Assembly: GCA_023229985.1 (NCBI GenBank)
Contig: JALNYF010000015.1
Coordinates: 1-36,804 of the forward strand
DNA: 36,804 nucleotides
Source: Bacteroidales bacterium
GTDB taxonomy: Bacteria > Bacteroidota > Bacteroidia > Bacteroidales > WCHB1-69
Direction of reading: 5' to 3'
Part shown: positions 32,613 to 36,804 of the stretch, piece after piece
Numbering within the stretch: position 1 is the first letter of the stretch
Layout of the letters: the number at the start of each line of letters is the position of its first letter
The notes under the pieces: model-generated
The model's input: the letters and a program-made list of their open reading frames with translations, nothing else
Database searches by the model: none
What the model was told of the DNA's origin: nothing
Translations under genes and position numbers: made by a program

Positions 32613-33882
32613 CTATCATATTTTCCGGTAGGATACCTTTGACATCATATACTACACCGTTTTCGATACGAAGGAATTCTCTTACGTTGCAATTCATAAA
32701 TTCCTTGTGAGCTACCGCTAAGATTACTGCATCAAATTGGTTTTTTAAAAGAGACATGTCCCCGTTGTTAGTACGAACATGGTACTCTTTTTCCACATTT
32801 TGCTGGTTTGCCCAGGGGTCATAGATGGTGATGTTGGAAGTATATTCGGAAAGGGTTGAGTAAATATCAATTACTCTTGTATTTCGGATGTCGGGACAAT
32901 TTTCTTTAAACGTAAAGCCGAGGAGTAATATTTTGGCATCTTTCACCAACACGCCTTTTGTGTTCATCAATTTGATGGCGCGGTGAGCCACATAGTCTCC
33001 CATGCCGTCGTTCAAGCGGCGTGCGGCGGACATGACGCGCGGCAGTACTCCGTAAACCTGTGCTTTTTGGATGAGATAATAGGGGTCAACGCTGATGCAA
33101 TGCCCGCCCACCAAGCCGGGTTGTAGTTTGATAAAATTCCATTTGGAGGCGGCGGCTTCTATTACATCGTGGGTATCAATTCCCATGGCATTAAAAATCT
33201 TTGCCAATTCGTTCATAAAGGCGATATTGACATCGCGTTGCGCGTTTTCAATAATCTTGGAGGCTTCAGCTACCTTAATGGAGCTGGCTTTGTGCGTGCC
33301 ATTGATAAGCACGGCATTATAAATAGAATCCACAAAATCGGCAATTTCGGGCGTGGAACCGGAAGTGACTTTTTTGATTTTTTCGACAGTATGTTCTTTA
33401 TCACCGGGGTTAATACGCTCTGGAGAGTAACCGGCAAAAAAGTCTTTATTAAAAATAAGACCGGAGACTTTTTCGACTACGGGAATGCATTCTTCTTCGG
33501 TCACGCCGGGATAGACGGTAGATTCGTAAATAACGATGTCATTTTTAGAAATGACTTTCCCGACGGTGGCACTTGCGCCGAGGAGTGGTGACAAGTCGGG
33601 GTGATTATTATGGTCAACGGGCGTGGGCACAGCCACGATATAAACGTTGCAGTCGAGAATATCATCTATTTGTGTTGTGCATTTAAAACCTTGGTTAATT
33701 GCAGTTTGAAGGAGTTCATCTGCCACTTCGCATGTATCATCATGACCGGACATCAGGGCTTGGACGCGCGCTTCATTCTTATCGAATCCGATGGTCTTGA
33801 ATTGAGTCGAAAACAGGCGGGCGAGGGGCAGTCCCACGTATCCTAATCCGATAACGGCGATATTGACTTTTTTATTATTCAT
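32599..33882 (-). CDS. UDP-N-acetyl-D-hexosamine dehydrogenase (TviB/WbpO type)
   Basis: A 427-residue nucleotide-sugar dehydrogenase. The N-terminal NAD-binding Rossmann fold has VIGLGYVGLPLARL (10-23), the catalytic Cys262 sits in GGHCISVDPYY, and the C-terminal LGFTFKENCPDIRNTRV is the usual UDP-binding block. The combination matches the Vi-antigen and O-antigen UDP-GalNAc/GlcNAc dehydrogenases (TviB, WbpO, WbpA) more than UDP-glucose dehydrogenase. It supplies a uronic acid for polysaccharide. Other polysaccharide genes are absent here, and its operon partner is pnuC, which is unexpected. It has a clear promoter (33907-33936). Confidence 0.88.
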   Translation of the reverse strand: MNNKKVNIAVIGLGYVGLPLARLFSTQFKTIGFDKNEARVQALMSGHDDTCEVADELLQTAINQGFKCTTQIDDILDCNVYIVAVPTPVDHNNHPDLSPLLGASATVGKVISKNDIVIYESTVYPGVTEEECIPVVEKVSGLIFNKDFFAGYSPERINPGDKEHTVEKIKKVTSGSTPEIADFVDSIYNAVLINGTHKASSIKVAEASKIIENAQRDVNIAFMNELAKIFNAMGIDTHDVIEAAASKWNFIKLQPGLVGGHCISVDPYYLIQKAQVYGVLPRVMSAARRLNDGMGDYVAHRAIKLMNTKGVLVKDAKILLLGFTFKENCPDIRNTRVIDIYSTLSEYTSNITIYDPWANQQNVEKEYHVRTNNGDMSLLKNQFDAVILAVAHKEFMNCNVREFLRIENGVVYDVKGILPENMIDGRL

Positions 33883-33906
33883 ATTAGATTCATTTATTAA
33901 ACCGGC

Positions 33907-33936
33907 GCAAAAGTACGATAATTTTCTTTACAACAA
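33907..33936 (-). promoter_or_regulatory. Promoter of the dehydrogenase-pnuC operon
   Basis: On the minus strand TTG (33936-33934), 18 bases, then TACTTTTGC (33915-33907), an ideal Bacteroidota promoter, 24 bases before the ATG. Its TTG falls inside the T tail of the exbD terminator. Confidence 0.8.
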
Positions 33937-33968
33937 AAAAGAGACTGTCCAAAAAAAACAGTCTCTTT
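33935..33968 (-). terminator. Terminator of the exbB-exbD operon
   Basis: On the minus strand AAAGAGACTG (33968-33959) pairs perfectly with CAGTCTCTTT (33947-33938) around an 11-base loop and is followed by a run of T. It is 20 bases past the exbD stop at 33989. Confidence 0.9.
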
Positions 33969-33988
33969 AACATCAATTAAAAACGCGC

Positions 33989-34486
33989 TTATTTTTTCTC
34001 TTTTTTAGTCGCGTAATTAATTTTCAACGCATTATTATTTCTAAGTTCTTCTTTCAAAGTGGTAACATACATCATTTGTACATCTCCATCAATTTTCAAT
34101 GAATAGGTGATAATGTTGGGGTCTTCTTGTTTTTGGATACGGTCATCTCTTTCAGCTTTGATGAAACTTTTGATGTCCGATGCAAAATCAATAGGGACAG
34201 GATTGGCGATTTTGTCGTTTAGTTGCACGGCGATTTTACCGTCAATAGCTTTTGCAGCTGCTTCGGAATTAATAGGTTCTCCCATATAGATAGTAGCAAC
34301 AGCGGCTTTTTTCTCCAATTTTTGATATTCGGAAGCATGGGGTGGTTTAAACTTCACTTTTGTTTCACTCTCCCTCATATTTGTAATCACCATAAAAAAG
34401 AACAAGAACATGAAAACAATATCAGACATTGAGCTAGTATTAATTTCTGGTGTTTCTTTTTTTTCGTTCTTCCTAAAACGGGACAT
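33989..34486 (-). CDS. exbD: ExbD/TolR-family biopolymer transport protein (second)
   Basis: A 165-residue protein with a short cytoplasmic start (MSRFRKNEKKETPEIN), one membrane segment (about 20-37) containing the conserved Asp of MSDIVFMFLFFFM that takes part in proton flow, and a periplasmic C-terminal domain. It works with ExbB as an energy-coupling motor for TonB-type or Tol-type systems. It is the last gene of a four-gene operon (exbB, unknown membrane protein, exbD, exbD), 22 bases after the first exbD. It is closed by a strong terminator. It is divergent in sequence from its twin. Confidence 0.85.
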   Translation of the reverse strand: MSRFRKNEKKETPEINTSSMSDIVFMFLFFFMVITNMRESETKVKFKPPHASEYQKLEKKAAVATIYMGEPINSEAAAKAIDGKIAVQLNDKIANPVPIDFASDIKSFIKAERDDRIQKQEDPNIITYSLKIDGDVQMMYVTTLKEELRNNNALKINYATKKEKK

Positions 34487-34508
34487 AATTTCAAAATTTA
34501 GGGTTAAT

Positions 34509-35090
34509 TTATTCTGTTTTCTCTTTAATATTCAGCGGGATAGCTTGCATGATAGATTTTCTTTCATCTGCTAAGGACTCGTCTAATTTATCGAAATTTT
34601 TCCCGTAAGTGATGAATGAAAGCTCATCGCGAAGTTCGTTAATGGCTTTTGACAATTCGTTTTGTACCATGATGTATGATTCAAAAGTAGCACCGTTGTC
34701 GCTTGTCAATTCCACTACCCCTTGAGAAACGTTGTATGTTCCCAGTAGTCCGCATTGTTTTTCTTTCTTTTCAGGAAGATTGGGGAGGTTTTGAGGATTT
34801 GAGAAGAAAAGCTTGGCTTCATCTTTTAATTTTGATAAAATCTCATTATTTCGAATTATAGTCGTTCCATTAATCAGAATATCACCGTTGCTACGCACCA
34901 AAATTTTCAAGATATTACGTTCTTTAATATCGACTTCTTTTGGCTGATCTTCATTATTACTCTTTTGCGGCAACATTCTCATAATACCTTGTTCGCTGTT
35001 GATAGACGAAACCATCAAGAAGAATGTAAGCAGCAAGAAAGAAATATCTGCCATGGAACCTGTATTGATTGCCGGTGTTTTTCTTGCCAT
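34509..35090 (-). CDS. exbD: ExbD/TolR-family biopolymer transport protein (first)
   Basis: A 193-residue member of the ExbD family: MARKTPAINTGSMADISFLLLTFFLMV includes one membrane segment (about 13-31) with the conserved Asp in ADISFLL. The periplasmic part has the usual strand DILINGTTI and a long Ser/Glu-rich end. Two different ExbD proteins in one operon could form a heteromeric complex with ExbB, which is common in Bacteroidota. It starts three bases after the unknown membrane gene stop. Confidence 0.88.
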   Translation of the reverse strand: MARKTPAINTGSMADISFLLLTFFLMVSSINSEQGIMRMLPQKSNNEDQPKEVDIKERNILKILVRSNGDILINGTTIIRNNEILSKLKDEAKLFFSNPQNLPNLPEKKEKQCGLLGTYNVSQGVVELTSDNGATFESYIMVQNELSKAINELRDELSFITYGKNFDKLDESLADERKSIMQAIPLNIKEKTE

Positions 35091-35093
35091 AAT

Positions 35094-36056
35094 TTAAACT
35101 TTTTTAAATTTGCTAAAGAGGGATACAATAACGGAAACAATAGCTAAAGCAAATGTTATATAGACTGTATAACAGCCTGCTTCAATCAATCTTGCCGTAT
35201 TGGGTGAGATTTGTAGTTTAACGAATACATCTGAACGAGCACTTCCCGCAACCAAGTATGAAATGACGAAGATAACCACGATAGCCAAGATTCCAAATAA
35301 GATTTTATAAGATGATTTGAAATTGGTAATGATGTGGACCAAAGCCAAAATCAGCAATGATAATATCGCAATACCAAAAATTGCATAGCAAATATAAAGG
35401 TCAGCATTGAATATTTTATTTAAGCTGACAACATCGTTCACGCTACTTGTATAGGAGTTATAAACGGAGTCTTTCAAATTGGCATAATTGATACCGTTGA
35501 TAACATGCACGGTGTCCAAACAAACTTTAATAGCATTTTTATGCTCATTTTTTTTCAAGTACTCTTGCCGAACATCGTTGTAATTTTCTTCTAAAAAGAG
35601 GTTATAAAGATCTAAGTCTTCATATTTTTCAACTTTTTTAAATTCTTCCGCATATTTCCCCTCTTTATCAAATTGAGCCAACAGGTCTTGAAGTCTAGTA
35701 TTGGTATTAAATTCGGCTTTGAAAGCTTCAAAGTTGTTTTTATCTATTTTTTTGACCGTAGCGATATAATTATAGAAAGCGACTTTTGCGGGTTCGCTTG
35801 CTTTAACGGCATTATCTAAATCCTGATAAGTTTTATCATACGATTCTAAAAATGCAGGAAGATTATCGGTTGTTGTATTACTTAAGCTATCCAACATCAT
35901 TGGATTAACGTCATGTATAGTGGAGATCGCCTTATACTGTGGTAGTTTATCGCCATCAAAGTCATTTGAAGAGAAATTGATAGCATAGTAAAGCCCCAGT
36001 ATTCCGGCAACGCCGGCGATAGCAAATACTATAATATTTATTATTTTTCTAATCAT
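35094..36056 (-). CDS. Membrane protein of unknown function in the exbB-exbD operon
   Basis: A 320-residue protein that I do not recognise beyond its place. One hydrophobic segment is at the N-terminus (about 5-27), then a Lys/Glu-rich periplasmic or cytoplasmic region (30-215), then three more hydrophobic segments (about 218-242, 247-270 and 288-312). The middle is helical in appearance with many charged residues and no catalytic motif. It stands between exbB and the two exbD genes, with gaps of 38 and 3 bases, so it is likely an accessory part of this motor complex. It may be the least described protein of the window. Confidence 0.75.
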   Translation of the reverse strand: MIRKIINIIVFAIAGVAGILGLYYAINFSSNDFDGDKLPQYKAISTIHDVNPMMLDSLSNTTTDNLPAFLESYDKTYQDLDNAVKASEPAKVAFYNYIATVKKIDKNNFEAFKAEFNTNTRLQDLLAQFDKEGKYAEEFKKVEKYEDLDLYNLFLEENYNDVRQEYLKKNEHKNAIKVCLDTVHVINGINYANLKDSVYNSYTSSVNDVVSLNKIFNADLYICYAIFGIAILSLLILALVHIITNFKSSYKILFGILAIVVIFVISYLVAGSARSDVFVKLQISPNTARLIEAGCYTVYITFALAIVSVIVSLFSKFKKV

Positions 36057-36094
36057 AATTTTAAAATTGAGATTTATAATATTTCAATTATAAA

Positions 36095-36804
36095 TTATTT
36101 GTTTTTAACTAAGATGTCCATAAATTCGATGGTGGCATTTTCCATATCATTAACGATACCATCAATTTTAGAAAGCAAATAGTTGTAGAAAACTTGGAGA
36201 ATGATAGCGGTAATCAAACCGAATACGGTTGTGATAAGGGCGACTTTCATACCACCTGCTACAATGGTCGGGCTGATGTCACCTGCTTTTTCAATATCAT
36301 CAAATGCTTGAACCATACCAACTACTGTACCTAAGAATCCCAACATCGGACCTAAAGCCATAAACAAACCGATCCAGCTCAGGTTTCTTTCCAATTTCCC
36401 CATTTCAACGCCGCCGTAAGAGGTTAAGGATTTTTCAACAGCATCTAAACCTTCATCATATCTTTCCAAACCTTGATAGAAAACACCAGCCAAGGGTCCT
36501 TTGGTGTCGCGACAAGCATCTTTTGCTTTTTCGATGCCGCCTTCAGCTAAAGCTTTTTCAACTTTATCAAGTAATTTGCGGGAATTAACGTCTGCCAAAT
36601 TCAAATAAAAGATACGTTCAATGGCAAATGCCAAACCTAAAATCAGGCAGATAAGTACAGGTGCCATCCAAATAGGACCACCTTCTGCAAATTTATCTTT
36701 TAATACATAGTGTAAACTCTTCTCAACAGAAGCATTTTTATCTTCATCTGTTACAACAGCAATAGTGGAAGTAGTTTCGGGAGCAGCCGCTTGAACGGCA
36801 GTAT
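36095..36804 (-). CDS. exbB: MotA/TolQ/ExbB proton channel family protein (partial at window edge)
   Basis: At least 236 residues encoded, the 5' end lying beyond the right edge. The frame remains open from the first internal ATG at 36667 up to 36804, with an Ala/Thr/Glu-rich sequence (TAVQAAAPETTSTIAVVTDED), so the true start is outside. Hydrophobic segments are seen at IWMAPVLICLILGLAFAI, WIGLFMALGPMLGFLGTVVGM and MKVALITTVFGLITAIILQVF, with the family core GTVVGMVQAFDDI. It is the pore subunit for ExbD, driving TonB- or Tol-type envelope transport with the proton gradient. Confidence 0.9.
   Translation of the reverse strand, partial: TAVQAAAPETTSTIAVVTDEDKNASVEKSLHYVLKDKFAEGGPIWMAPVLICLILGLAFAIERIFYLNLADVNSRKLLDKVEKALAEGGIEKAKDACRDTKGPLAGVFYQGLERYDEGLDAVEKSLTSYGGVEMGKLERNLSWIGLFMALGPMLGFLGTVVGMVQAFDDIEKAGDISPTIVAGGMKVALITTVFGLITAIILQVFYNYLLSKIDGIVNDMENATIEFMDILVKNK

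Noticed and set aside
1..36804. CRISPR array or prophage
   Set aside because: No regularly spaced short repeats, phage structural genes or integrase genes are visible.

Overview
This looks like chromosomal DNA from a Bacteroidota bacterium, most likely of the order Bacteroidales. The main signs are promoters of the Bacteroidota type (TTG, 18-20 bases, then TAnnTTTGC) ahead of many genes, protein families centred on that phylum (S46 dipeptidyl peptidase, S9 DPP4, GH3-like adenylating enzyme, ExbB/ExbD/ExbD cluster, exported SPOR protein), AT-rich intergenic DNA and few Shine-Dalgarno sequences. Most of the window is housekeeping, with a few accessory insertions.

Layout. Positions 1-3940 are the most disturbed part. 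A 225-base segment carrying the 3' end of trmO occurs twice (1-225 and 1613-1837) and brackets a lipoprotein gene. Intact trmO and a small exported Cys-rich HMA-like protein follow, then a complete-looking IS30-family element (about 2884-3940) just upstream of the glnS promoter. Positions 4028-10003 hold glnS, an exported thioredoxin, and on the minus strand clpB, nadD and gmk. Positions 10181-14737 hold a PLP enzyme that looks more like cysteate synthase than threonine synthase, tRNA-Glu(CTC), a DPP4 peptidase and a WYL-domain regulator. A minus-strand GH3 gene diverges from a plus-strand run: ispE, a DUF2520 Rossmann protein, a KdsC-like phosphatase, thyA and a PfkB kinase.

Positions 20347-21997 are a compact two-gene cassette: a probable restriction endonuclease of unrecognised type and a D12-class adenine methyltransferase. 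A MORN-like exported protein and a U32-family protein follow. From 25224 to the right edge all genes are on the minus strand: S46 peptidase, recJ, (an intergenic region with a perfect 28-base palindrome), SPOR protein, dsbD, pnuC, a nucleotide-sugar dehydrogenase, two exbD genes, an unknown membrane protein and exbB, which runs off the right edge.

How the genes fit together. Envelope redox functions (DsbD, exported thioredoxin), energy transduction across the inner membrane (ExbB/ExbD), peptide degradation in the periplasm (DPP4, S46 peptidase) and envelope precursors (KdsC-like, UDP-HexNAc dehydrogenase, IspE, possibly cysteate for sulfonolipids) suggest a peptide-using Gram-negative anaerobe. 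I did not find a clearly new multi-gene system. The best candidates for novelty are the restriction-modification cassette, the trmO partial duplication, the palindrome upstream of recJ and the unknown membrane protein in the ExbB/ExbD cluster.
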